The notes under the pieces: generated by a model
The model's database searches: none
Seen by the model: only the letters and a program-made list of their open reading frames with translations
Told to the model about the DNA's origin: nothing
Made by a program: the position numbers and the translations under genes
From: an uncultured Flammeovirgaceae bacterium
GTDB taxonomy: Bacteria > Bacteroidota > Bacteroidia > Cytophagales > MED-G16
Direction: 5' to 3'
Assembly (NCBI GenBank): GCA_913052485.1
Contig: CAJXDN010000009.1
Location: 1 to 48,945, forward strand
DNA: 48,945 nt
In this document: one piece after another, positions 1-7,595 of the stretch
How the letters are laid out: every line of letters begins with the position of its first letter
Position numbering within the stretch: the stretch's first letter is position 1

Positions 1-2
1 AG

Positions 3-80
3 GTTTCAGAGGAATATCAGAAGTTTAAAAAACTATTTCCAAATGCAATAATTATTCCTGAAAAGATAAAAATCAATTAA
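3..80 (+). CDS. 3' end of an unidentified protein (partial)
   Basis: An open frame enters from the left edge and stops with TAA at 78-80, giving the last 25 residues of a protein that ends ...PNAIIIPEKIKIN. The piece is lysine-rich and too short to assign to a family. Its stop overlaps the stop of the convergent PiT-like gene by 8 bases, the same tight convergent arrangement seen elsewhere in this window, which supports it being a real gene end. Function unknown. Confidence 0.4.
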   Translation, partial: VSEEYQKFKKLFPNAIIIPEKIKIN

Positions 81-1038
81 ATAATTGATTTCTCATGTTT
101 TCATTAATGGAAAATGCTAAAATTAGTGAAACTATCAATCCAATCCCTGCATATAACATATCCTTAAAGATCATCTTTGTTGCAATTTTCGTATCGCCTT
201 TTTTCTTTCTAAGTTGAATGGCTAATTCTCTTCCTCCAAGTAAACCTAAAAAGACCCAGGTAGTACTTATAGGAATTGTACTTATAATTTTTAGATAATA
301 TAATAAACAAGCATATATAAAATCTATAATTGTTGCAGCCCTGACATCTATTACATTTGATTTTTCTAAAACAATTTCCTGTATTCTATCACCTCTGAGA
401 TAGAATAACAGTCCCATACCAAAAAACATGGTTGAAGCAACAACTAAGAACTGATCTGTTGAAAGAGATCTTGGAAGAACAACTGCTATGTTTGCCATAT
501 CTTGAGTTAACCATACTGACCAAAGAGCACCACTAGAAATCCATTGTAAAGGCACCCAAATTACTGATGGTTTTGATTTTTTGAATTTTTCAAATAAATC
601 GGTAACTAGAAGCCATACAATTATTGCAGTAACAAAAGCAATAACATATCCAAACATACTTTTTTGAAGTATGCTAACTATAGAACTTGCTTTAGTGGTA
701 AAAGCACTTAATAATAATATTGAAGTTGATACTGGCATTTTTAATCTTGTTAAAACGAGAAGTATCGCAGGAGCCATGACCTGTAAAAAACTAAAACTTG
801 TAGGGGCCTCATTTAATCCCTTAGAAAGAAGTCTACCGTGACTAATATCTCCATCGTAATAAATCCAACTGTATGTATGTGTAAACAATAAAATTCCACC
901 CATATAGATCCATAGATAATACCACTTTCTATCTTTATTAGAAGCTATAAATGTACCTATAGTTTGAATACTATCATTTGCAATAGCTGAATAAGCAGCT
1001 AGAAAGAATACCGTCCACATTAAAAATTCATGACTCAT
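73..1038 (-). CDS. PiT-like (inorganic phosphate transporter family) membrane protein
   Basis: A 321-residue polytopic membrane protein with about eight to ten hydrophobic segments. It shows a duplicated, diverged PiT pattern: AANDSIQTIGT near residues 20-30 resembles the family's GANDxxNxxGT signature, and PVSTS (near 102) and IPISTTW (near 255) resemble the PVSTTH motifs. The usual His of that motif is Ser or Trp here. PiT proteins are symporters of phosphate or sulfate with a cation in the inner membrane; the altered motifs mean the substrate is uncertain. The gene is monocistronic and converges on the partial gene at the left edge. The family resemblance is fairly clear, the transport role is inferred. 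Confidence 0.6.
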   Translation of the reverse strand: MSHEFLMWTVFFLAAYSAIANDSIQTIGTFIASNKDRKWYYLWIYMGGILLFTHTYSWIYYDGDISHGRLLSKGLNEAPTSFSFLQVMAPAILLVLTRLKMPVSTSILLLSAFTTKASSIVSILQKSMFGYVIAFVTAIIVWLLVTDLFEKFKKSKPSVIWVPLQWISSGALWSVWLTQDMANIAVVLPRSLSTDQFLVVASTMFFGMGLLFYLRGDRIQEIVLEKSNVIDVRAATIIDFIYACLLYYLKIISTIPISTTWVFLGLLGGRELAIQLRKKKGDTKIATKMIFKDMLYAGIGLIVSLILAFSINENMRNQLFN

Positions 1039-1182
1039 ATTAGAATATTTATAGTTTTGTAAAAATATTTAGGTATTAAAAATTAGAGATCAATTTAATA
1101 TTATGTATGTGTTAATTTTATCAATTATTTGTTAAAAGAATGTTAAGAAAAAATAGTTAAAAGCAATTTGTAAAAAAGAAAG

Positions 1183-1190
1183 TAACTTTG
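1183..1190 (+). promoter_or_regulatory. Putative Bacteroidota -7 element TAACTTTG
   Basis: TAACTTTG matches the Bacteroidota -7 consensus TAnnTTTG and lies only 7 bases before the ATG of the small membrane protein at 1198. A TTTG at 1167-1170 is too close to be a canonical -33. If used, the transcript would have almost no leader. Confidence 0.35.
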
Positions 1191-1197
1191 CCTGATT

Positions 1198-1530
1198 ATG
1201 ATTAAAATAGATAAACTTATAGATTCAATATCATCTTTCTTAAGAGAAAGATTTGATAGTATGAAAGGAGATCTGGTTGAAAAAATCTCTTCAATCATAT
1301 CAAAGTTAATATCCTTTTTTATTCTTTTTTTGATTTTAATGTTTGTGATTGGGTTCACAAGTATTGCCCTAGGGAATTATATCAATTCTATTTTAAATAG
1401 TACTTATTTAGGACACGGGATAATTAGTCTATTTTATCTTATTATTTTTATAGCATTATATAGATTATCCAAGTCTGGAACACTTAAAAAAATTATAGAA
1501 AAAGAAATGAGAAAGGGATTAAAAAATTAA
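1198..1530 (+). CDS. Small membrane protein, phage-holin-superfamily / YqjE-like
   Basis: A 110-residue protein with an amphipathic N-terminal third (about residues 1-35), two hydrophobic segments (about 37-60 and 72-90) and a basic tail. This layout matches the Bacteroidota proteins usually labelled holin-superfamily III or DUF1469/YqjE-like. These are generally chromosomal membrane proteins of unknown role, not lysis genes. A TAnnTTTG element sits just upstream. The stop codon shares the tetranucleotide TTAA with the stop of the convergent AraC gene. The family call rests on architecture only. Confidence 0.5.
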   Translation: MIKIDKLIDSISSFLRERFDSMKGDLVEKISSIISKLISFFILFLILMFVIGFTSIALGNYINSILNSTYLGHGIISLFYLIIFIALYRLSKSGTLKKIIEKEMRKGLKN

Positions 1531-2441
1531 ATTTCGTTTAGTCTTTTCTTCATTTTCCCTGCCTGAACACCAAACATCATCTTAAACCTTCTGCAGAAAT
1601 AAGCTGTATCCTTGAATCCAACATCATTACTAATAACTTTAATAGCATCAGTTTTCTCCCTTAAAATTTTTATAGCTTTTTCCATTCTCCTATGCTCGAT
1701 ATAATCTTGAGGAGAGAACCCTATATTATTTCTAAAAAATTGTCCAACATAGTCCTCTGATATATTTAAATGATCAGATAGTATTTTATTTGATAAATCT
1801 CTGTGAAGGTTGTCATCAATAAATAAGAAAAGATCTAAAATTTTTTCATCATTAAAAAACCTAAAGTTTTCCTCAATACTAGAAAAAAGTGGCTGTTTCG
1901 ATAAAATGTTTCTGATTACTTCATAAACGATTTGATTAGTGATCGACTCAATAACCTTTTGAGAACCAGGCAAACCACTAGACACTTCTTTTATTATACT
2001 TTTTAGCAGGTAGACAAAAGGTTTATTATTTTCAATAGTAGATACTCCCAGGTTTTTACTATGAAATATATTAACAAGATCGTATGCCTTTGCATCTAAA
2101 TTGAGTATGAGATACTTATCCGATTTAGAATTTGTATTTCTATTTTCTCGTAAATATTTTCTCTTCTGATCAATAAAATCTTCATATGCTAATGTTCTTG
2201 TTCTTTCTGACCCGAAAGAAAGGGAAACTGTATTATGGGCCGGAATAAATAAAGCAGAGTCGTTATATAACAACTTCTTATATTTTCCATATCTAAACTT
2301 ACCTGATATTGGATAGATTATTGTGTTGTCTATATCATAATAATTATCAATTGTAAATGATTTCTTTACATCAATAATATTAACCTTCTTCAATGAAATT
2401 GAGAGATGATCATTAATAACATTTATAAAATTTCTATCCAT
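1527..2441 (-). CDS. AraC-family transcriptional regulator
   Basis: A 304-residue protein whose C-terminal 100 residues carry the two helix-turn-helix units of AraC/XylS regulators. The first is around HLNISEDYVGQFFRNNIGFS. It is followed by P-x-x-Y-I-x-x-R-R-x-x-K-A, and the second is around ISNDVGFKDTAYFCRRFK, close to the family's GF.d.syFsr.FK pattern. The N-terminal 190 residues show no cupin motif I can name and presumably form the sensor or dimerisation part. It stands alone with its own promoter; the convergent neighbour is a small membrane protein. The regulon cannot be told from sequence. Confidence 0.88.
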   Translation of the reverse strand: MDRNFINVINDHLSISLKKVNIIDVKKSFTIDNYYDIDNTIIYPISGKFRYGKYKKLLYNDSALFIPAHNTVSLSFGSERTRTLAYEDFIDQKRKYLRENRNTNSKSDKYLILNLDAKAYDLVNIFHSKNLGVSTIENNKPFVYLLKSIIKEVSSGLPGSQKVIESITNQIVYEVIRNILSKQPLFSSIEENFRFFNDEKILDLFLFIDDNLHRDLSNKILSDHLNISEDYVGQFFRNNIGFSPQDYIEHRRMEKAIKILREKTDAIKVISNDVGFKDTAYFCRRFKMMFGVQAGKMKKRLNEI

Positions 2442-2458
2442 AATAGTTGAAAGGACTT

Positions 2459-2487
2459 CAAATCTAAAATAAAAAGGGTAAAATCAA
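2459..2487 (-). promoter_or_regulatory. Promoter of the AraC gene (TTG-N18-TAGATTTG)
   Basis: On the minus strand TTG (2487-2485) is followed after 18 bases by TAGATTTG (2466-2459). This matches the Bacteroidota sigma-ABfr pattern, a -33 TTG about 19 bases from a -7 TAnnTTTG. It lies in the short gap between the heptose adenylyltransferase stop and the AraC start, leaving a leader of about 15 bases, so AraC is probably transcribed independently of its upstream neighbours. Confidence 0.6.
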
Positions 2488-2492
2488 ATAAA

Positions 2493-2957
2493 TTAATTTT
2501 CAAATTTATCAATGAGTGAAGATGAAGAATGGCCTTCTAATAATTTAATAATTTTTACTTGACCGCCATTCTTTTCGACAAATTCTCTACCAACAATATC
2601 TTCTAGAGTATAATCACCACCTTTTACAAGGAAATTTGGTTTTATTTTCTCAATTAATTTTAATGGAGTCTCTTCCTCAAAGAGTACTACATAATCTACA
2701 AACTTTATAGAGGATAATATCTTCAATCTGTCTTTTTGAAAGACCTTTGGCCTTGAAGAACCCTTCAATCTTTTAATTGAATTATCAGAATTCAGACCGA
2801 CAATTAATATATCTCCGTAAGATTTTGCTTGATCTAAAATATGTATATGGCCAGGATGCAAAATATCAAAACAACCATTTGTAAAAACAATTTTCTGTTT
2901 GTTAAGTAATTCTAAAATTCTTCCTAAAGTGTCCCAGGTCAATATTTTTTTATCCAT
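2493..2957 (-). CDS. rfaE2: D-glycero-beta-D-manno-heptose 1-phosphate adenylyltransferase
   Basis: A 154-residue nucleotidyltransferase matching the stand-alone C-terminal half of HldE/RfaE. It has TNGCFDILHPGH at residues 26-37, containing the HxGH nucleotide-binding motif, VGLNSD near 53-58, LKG near 64, and a C-terminal GHSSSSLI segment equivalent to the family's ISSTxxI motif. It forms ADP-heptose from heptose 1-phosphate and ATP for lipopolysaccharide core synthesis in the cytosol. The start overlaps the upstream LPG-synthase-like gene by 8 bases, so the two are co-transcribed. The kinase partner RfaE1 is not in the window. Confidence 0.85.
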   Translation of the reverse strand: MDKKILTWDTLGRILELLNKQKIVFTNGCFDILHPGHIHILDQAKSYGDILIVGLNSDNSIKRLKGSSRPKVFQKDRLKILSSIKFVDYVVLFEEETPLKLIEKIKPNFLVKGGDYTLEDIVGREFVEKNGGQVKIIKLLEGHSSSSLIDKFEN

Positions 2958-3909
2958 TAGACCTTATCTTAAAAAATAAAATTAGAGAGCTTACTATTCC
3001 AAGTAGAGCCAGACATATAATCTGGGAGGTGTGAAGAATAGTAGCAAAAAATAATCCAGTCTCATAATTTATGTTATAGCTTATTAGAATTGAAGCTACA
3101 AGGAAATGATACGCACCAATTCCGGCATTTACAGGAACAACCATCCCGAGCGATCCCGCAACTAATACTGCAATGCCAGAGCTTATTGCTAAACTACTTG
3201 TCTCCTCTAATGAAAAAAAGATTACATAACCCATTAAGAAATAAATTATCCAGAGGATTAAAGTCGAAAGCAGAAAATTTTTATTCTTATAGTACTTGTT
3301 AACAGAAAGAACACCTTTTTTAAATTCAGAAAATTTGGATGAGAAAGTATCTGATTTTTTATTCAAATAATATAAAAATGAAATAATTACTGCAATAACA
3401 AAAAAGAATATGATTAAGTAATAAACATCAAATGATATGTTAGTTAAAATATATGTTGAAAAGAAGTTTGTAAACAAATCAAATTCTATAATAAAGAATA
3501 GTAAAGAAATTATTAACAATGATATTAAATCAAAGATTCTCTCAGACACTACGGTTCCTAGGGATGAGCTTACCTTTATATCATTGGTTTTTGATATGAG
3601 ATAGCATCTAACAAAATCATTAAATCTAGGTATGAACAAGGCAAAGAAATAAGACACAATTAATATGTGAGTGGTAATGTATGTTGAAAGGTTTGTTTGC
3701 TTTGTTTGCATCAATAAGTTCCACCTGTAACCTCTTACAACGTGTTCAAAAATTGAAATAAACATCGACAAATAGATCCAAGAGTAATCTAAATTATCTA
3801 ACCTCTCAAGAAAAAGATTTAAGTCAATATTGTTAAATACAATATATAGAAGGAAAAGCCCTAAGACTAGAGAAACTACGGTATTAACAATGATATTTCT
3901 CGTTTTCAA
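2950..3909 (-). CDS. LPG-synthase-TM (YbhN-like) flippase-family membrane protein
   Basis: A 319-residue integral membrane protein with about eight hydrophobic segments and the pattern of the lysylphosphatidylglycerol-synthase transmembrane family (UPF0104/YbhN). Features are an early VRGYRW segment near residues 60-65, a PRFNDFVRC(Y) loop near 95-103, VVSERIFD near 122-129, and PVNAGIGAYHF near 258-268. It lacks the C-terminal aminoacyl-transfer domain of MprF, so it is not a full LPG synthase. Such proteins are thought to act in lipid flipping or envelope modification. Its operon partner makes ADP-heptose, which fits an envelope role; the substrate is unknown. Confidence 0.75.
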   Translation of the reverse strand: MKTRNIIVNTVVSLVLGLFLLYIVFNNIDLNLFLERLDNLDYSWIYLSMFISIFEHVVRGYRWNLLMQTKQTNLSTYITTHILIVSYFFALFIPRFNDFVRCYLISKTNDIKVSSSLGTVVSERIFDLISLLIISLLFFIIEFDLFTNFFSTYILTNISFDVYYLIIFFFVIAVIISFLYYLNKKSDTFSSKFSEFKKGVLSVNKYYKNKNFLLSTLILWIIYFLMGYVIFFSLEETSSLAISSGIAVLVAGSLGMVVPVNAGIGAYHFLVASILISYNINYETGLFFATILHTSQIICLALLGIVSSLILFFKIRSNG

Positions 3910-3927
3910 TGTTTATTTTTTTTAAAA

Positions 3928-3935
3928 CAAATTTA
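3928..3935 (-). promoter_or_regulatory. Putative -7 element TAAATTTG for the LPG-TM/rfaE2 operon
   Basis: TAAATTTG on the minus strand ends 18 bases before the start at 3909. The nearest TTG upstream (3962-3960) is 24 bases away, longer than the usual 19. It shares the 137-base divergent intergenic region with the promoter of the glycogen-synthase-like gene. Confidence 0.4.
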
Positions 3936-3985
3936 ATTCTTATTAATTATCATTCTAACCAAATTCTAATGATTAAATTATAAAA

Positions 3986-4015
3986 TTGATAAATGACTTA
4001 TTTTATTTAAATTTG
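3986..4015 (+). promoter_or_regulatory. Promoter of the glycogen-synthase-like/DUF4270/cutC operon (TTG-N19-TAAATTTG)
   Basis: TTG at 3986-3988, a 19-base spacer and TAAATTTG at 4008-4015 are a full match to the Bacteroidota vegetative promoter pattern. The start codon at 4047 follows a leader of roughly 30 bases with no Shine-Dalgarno sequence, as is common in this phylum. Confidence 0.62.
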
Positions 4016-4046
4016 TGGTTCAATTAATTATAAATCACCGAAAAAA

Positions 4047-4865
4047 ATGGCTAAAAGTTTTAGAGTATTATATGTTGCCTCGGAAATAAAACCATTTCTT
4101 AACGATACCTATGTATCAGAGATTGTGAGAATGTTGCCACAGGAGATGCAGAAGAAGGATATAGAAATAAGAATTTTAGTACCTAGGTTTGGTTTAATTA
4201 ATGAGAGAAAAAATAGACTACATGAAGTTGTCAGACTTTCTGGTTTGAATATCACTATTGGCGATGACGATAAACCTCTAATAATAAAAGTTGCCTCAAT
4301 TCCGGCTGCAAAGCTGCAAGTTTACTTTATTGATAACGAAGATTATTTTAAGAGAAAAACAGTTTTTAAGAATAAGAGTGGAAAATTCCATAAAGATAAT
4401 GACGAGAGAATATTATTTTTCTGTAGAGGTGTCCTCGAGACAGTAATCAAGTTAGGCTGGTCACCAGATATAATTCATTGCAATGACTGGATGAGTTCTC
4501 TAGTACCGATGCTAATTAAATCTGCTTTCTCCGAGTCTCATCTTTTCGAAAACACTAAATGTATTTATTCACTTTATACAAATGAGTTTAAAGAAGAGCT
4601 TGACAAAAATATGATCAAAAAAATTCTTGAAGATGAAGAAATAGATGAAAAAATGACTAAATCACTAGAGCCTCTAGATTATTCTGGCCTACTTAAAATA
4701 GCTTCTGAATTTTCTGACGCAGTCATAAGGCCAAAAGATGAACTCAGTAAAAAAGTTGAAAAGGTTCTTTCAGAAATTTCTCCAAAAAAGAAATTACATA
4801 CAATCCTTAATGATGAAAAGTCTGTAGAGTCACATTATAAACTATATAATGAAATTCTTAACTAG
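4047..4865 (+). CDS. Truncated glycogen/starch synthase-like protein (GT5 catalytic domain only)
   Basis: A 272-residue protein resembling only the N-terminal Rossmann half of glycogen synthases: RVLYVASEIKPF at residues 6-17, ILVPRFG near 48-54, and DIIHCNDWMSSLVPMLIK near 140-157 (family IvHaHDWhtal). The ADP-glucose-binding K-x-G-G-L motif expected right after SEIKPF is replaced by NDTYVSEI, and the whole C-terminal GT-B domain is absent. It is therefore unlikely to polymerise glucose. Similar short proteins are commonly found next to DUF4270 lipoproteins in flavobacteria, as here, where the next start overlaps by 17 bases. Role unknown; regulatory or structural is possible. Confidence 0.72.
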   Translation: MAKSFRVLYVASEIKPFLNDTYVSEIVRMLPQEMQKKDIEIRILVPRFGLINERKNRLHEVVRLSGLNITIGDDDKPLIIKVASIPAAKLQVYFIDNEDYFKRKTVFKNKSGKFHKDNDERILFFCRGVLETVIKLGWSPDIIHCNDWMSSLVPMLIKSAFSESHLFENTKCIYSLYTNEFKEELDKNMIKKILEDEEIDEKMTKSLEPLDYSGLLKIASEFSDAVIRPKDELSKKVEKVLSEISPKKKLHTILNDEKSVESHYKLYNEILN

Positions 4866-6204
4866 AGTAATAATAATTTTATCATTTCTTAATCTATCTT
4901 GTGACGAATCTAATGAGATAGGTATAGATGAACTCCTGTCTGGACAAAAAAACAAGATAAGAGTACATTATGTTAATGTACCTTTGAATATCTCAAATAT
5001 ATATTTAGATAGTGTAAGGACAGACGAGGGAGATGTTTATTTTGGTAAATACTCTAACCCAAACTTTGGGGATGTTAAATCAATTTCTTATGCTCAACTT
5101 TCATATCAACCAGGCAGTGAAGTTCCACCCCTTCCTGGAGAAGTTTCCGAAAATTATTACTTTCCAAATCAATCTTCAATACTTGACTCTGCAGTTCTTT
5201 ACCTAAAATATTCTAAGGTTTACGGCGAAGATATTTTTAGCGAACAGGAGATAACTGTATCACAAATACAAGATACTTTATTCTCATCTGCATTATATAC
5301 CTCCTCAAGGTACGTTGAGGTTAGCCCACCCATTGGCGATATTGGATTTACAAGGTTTAAGACCTTTAATATGGATACTGTGTTAAGAATACCTATAAAA
5401 GATTTCTATGGGAGGTTTATGTTAAATCAGATTGTTAACGATGTACCTGTCGCTGAATTGGTTGATAGAATGAGAGGTCTTGCATTTGTTCCAGGTGAAA
5501 ATAATTCACAGTTAGTAAGTTTTAATCTCGACGATGACGACTCAAAACTTATCTTATATTTTAATAATCCTGAGGAAAATGGATTATTCAGTCCTGTAGA
5601 AGATTCCTTACAGTACATCTTTAGGTTTAACTCACCTATCACAAAAAAATACAGTTATTATGATATCGATCGTTCCGCATCTGAATTATCGTTTCTTGAC
5701 TCATACAATTCAAATGAGAAATTTGATTTTCAAGATAAAATTTATTGGCACCCAGCTACAGGAATTTATCCAGTGATCGATTTAAAAAATTATTATAACT
5801 TTTTGGATTCAGCAAAAAATATTGTACTCAATAAAGTTGAATTAGTCACCGGACCTATTGATGAAATAGATAATTTTTCACCTCCATCAAAGGCCCTATA
5901 CTATATATTAAGAAATAATAATCTTAATCCAATTGGAATTATATCAAACCCTGAAGAGAACGTGGTTATGAGAGATAATGCGTACTACTCAGATGAGTCA
6001 GATGCAGCAGAGCACCCTCTTGATAGTATTGTATCATTCTCCTACAAAGGAGAGTCAACAGTTTTCTTCCAAGAATTAGCTATGGGTAATTTAACCGCAA
6101 ATGAATTGATAACTTATCCAGAATTACCTAACACTTTTGATAACCTTGTAATAGATAAAGACAAAGTTTTTCTCAAAATATATTATACAAAATACAAGGA
6201 ATAA
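4849..6204 (+). CDS. DUF4270-family outer-membrane lipoprotein
   Basis: A 451-residue protein with a lipoprotein signal (MKFLTRVIIILSFLNLSC, lipid-attached Cys18). A long beta-rich body follows, typical of the Bacteroidota DUF4270 family: early SVRTDE (near 62), regularly spaced LxYP and YxxxF strands, and a VLKIYYTK-like end. The family is of unknown function, probably exported to the outer membrane, and is linked genetically to short glycogen-synthase-like proteins. It overlaps that gene by 17 bases and lies one base before the CutC start, so it is the middle gene of a three-gene operon. Confidence 0.75.
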   Translation: MKFLTRVIIILSFLNLSCDESNEIGIDELLSGQKNKIRVHYVNVPLNISNIYLDSVRTDEGDVYFGKYSNPNFGDVKSISYAQLSYQPGSEVPPLPGEVSENYYFPNQSSILDSAVLYLKYSKVYGEDIFSEQEITVSQIQDTLFSSALYTSSRYVEVSPPIGDIGFTRFKTFNMDTVLRIPIKDFYGRFMLNQIVNDVPVAELVDRMRGLAFVPGENNSQLVSFNLDDDDSKLILYFNNPEENGLFSPVEDSLQYIFRFNSPITKKYSYYDIDRSASELSFLDSYNSNEKFDFQDKIYWHPATGIYPVIDLKNYYNFLDSAKNIVLNKVELVTGPIDEIDNFSPPSKALYYILRNNNLNPIGIISNPEENVVMRDNAYYSDESDAAEHPLDSIVSFSYKGESTVFFQELAMGNLTANELITYPELPNTFDNLVIDKDKVFLKIYYTKYKE

Positions 6205-6205
6205 A

Positions 6206-6871
6206 TTGAACCAAAACCTTGAAGTCTGTACTTTTAATTTAAAAGATTTTAATAAAGCTATCAAATACAATATCTCCAGGATTGAATTGTGTGCAAGTAA
6301 AGATGTTGGGGGAATAAGTCCTGAGAAAGAAGACATAATATATGCTACATCTAAAGGGATACCAATTTATCCTATCGTAAGACCCAGGCCCGGTAACTTT
6401 TCATACAGTAATAAAGAAATTCAAAATATGATTAACTACATATCCTTCTGTAAGGAATATGGTTGTAAGGGTATAGTTTTTGGAATACTTAACAGTGAGA
6501 ATGGAATCGATATAAGTAATTGCAAGAAGCTAATTAAAGAATCTGAGGGAATGTCAAAGACCTTTCATATGGCCTTCGATTTAGCAAAAGATTCGTTTAT
6601 CTCAATGGAGAAGATAATTGATCTTGGATTTGATAGAATATTAACTAGTGGAAAAGAAACAAGCGCAATAAAAGGTAAAGACCTCATCAAAGAGTTAGCT
6701 ATTAAAGGACATAATAGAATATCAGTTATGCCTGGATTAAAACTAAGATCAGATAATATTGATACGTTTAATAGAGATGAAAATATATATGAATATCACT
6801 CCTCGTGTTATGTTAACAATAGTTTCTCAGAGTCAGAGTTAAGAAGAATTATAAAAAAAGTTTCTAATTAG
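6206..6871 (+). CDS. cutC: CutC family protein (copper homeostasis / PF03932)
   Basis: A 221-residue TIM-barrel protein of the CutC family. The motifs are EVCTFNL at residues 5-11, RIELCASKDVGGISP near 25-39 (family RIELCa.l..GGltPS), PIVRPRPGNFSYS near 51-63, GIVFGIL (family Gvv.G.L) and FHMAFD, the last containing the conserved HRAFD-type strand. The start is TTG, one base after the DUF4270 stop, with AAGGA at 6196-6200 just upstream. The biochemical function is unsettled; copper tolerance was proposed in E. coli. It ends 8 bases inside the convergent membrane-protein gene. Confidence 0.85.
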   Translation: MNQNLEVCTFNLKDFNKAIKYNISRIELCASKDVGGISPEKEDIIYATSKGIPIYPIVRPRPGNFSYSNKEIQNMINYISFCKEYGCKGIVFGILNSENGIDISNCKKLIKESEGMSKTFHMAFDLAKDSFISMEKIIDLGFDRILTSGKETSAIKGKDLIKELAIKGHNRISVMPGLKLRSDNIDTFNRDENIYEYHSSCYVNNSFSESELRRIIKKVSN

Positions 6872-7541
6872 AATTTCCAATTTTTAGAGCCTCTCTTACT
6901 TGGATAAAGTAATATATCAAGATACTTGTGACAATAACTTTCTGGGAAGTTACTTGAATAAATAGTGATCTGTTATCACTGAAAGGATTTGGTCCAAATT
7001 CCATCATAAGAACAAACAAAAACATGATAAGTGTGAAAGAAAGAGTTGAGATAAATAAAATTTTAGATGATAATTTTATGGATTGTATAAATATAGCTTG
7101 GATAATGCAATGAATAAAAAGAGAATAAAAGCCGATCTTCACAAAAAGTATATGAAGCGAAAATGTACTAGGGTCAGATGAAAAAATAGCGACAAACACA
7201 AATCCAATAAGTGAAAGTGAAATAGTTAATATCAACAGGGTTTGAAGTAAAGTACTTTCACTTTTGTTTATAAGAATTCTTAAAAATTTATAGTAGAAAA
7301 TAGAGTATGATAATGCTAAAACTAGCATTGAGACATTAAATAAATAAGCTGAAAGAAAATTTGACTCTCCATTTTTGGCAGTCCATTCACCTAAATTACT
7401 TAGGAAATTATAGAAGAAAAGGTAGCCAACGGTATCTGATTCTATTATAGTACCGCCCGGATAATAAACCATTGAGAAAAAACATAATAGAATGAAAATG
7501 AAAATTCCAAAATATCCCTGTTTTATTAATGAATTTCTCAT
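6864..7541 (-). CDS. DUF998-like integral membrane protein
   Basis: A 225-residue protein with about six transmembrane helices (near residues 8-28, 62-86, 98-120, 128-152, 158-180, 200-217). A loop after the first helix contains NFLSNLGEWT, which recalls the N-x-x-S-D/N-L-G loop of DUF998 proteins, followed by a PGGT.. turn near 28. No catalytic motif is visible and the function is unknown. It converges on cutC with an 8-base overlap and is divergent from the sarcosine-oxidase-like gene. Confidence 0.5.
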   Translation of the reverse strand: MRNSLIKQGYFGIFIFILLCFFSMVYYPGGTIIESDTVGYLFFYNFLSNLGEWTAKNGESNFLSAYLFNVSMLVLALSYSIFYYKFLRILINKSESTLLQTLLILTISLSLIGFVFVAIFSSDPSTFSLHILFVKIGFYSLFIHCIIQAIFIQSIKLSSKILFISTLSFTLIMFLFVLMMEFGPNPFSDNRSLFIQVTSQKVIVTSILIYYFIQVREALKIGNSN

Positions 7542-7595
7542 TGTTAAAAATAATAAATCTATATTTATAAAAACTATAATGTTAATTACTAAATA

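Noticed and set aside
1143-1358. Minus-strand frame of 71 residues over the holin-like gene
   Set aside because: Low-complexity Ile/Lys-rich translation overlapping a better supported gene with its own promoter-like element.
1198-1530. Holin gene of a lysis cassette
   Set aside because: No endolysin or other phage gene is near; the protein type is common on chromosomes as a plain small membrane protein.
4047-4865. Glycogen synthase gene broken by a frameshift
   Set aside because: The next frame begins with a clean lipoprotein signal and is DUF4270, not the missing GT-B half, and the short form appears to be the normal family length in this context.
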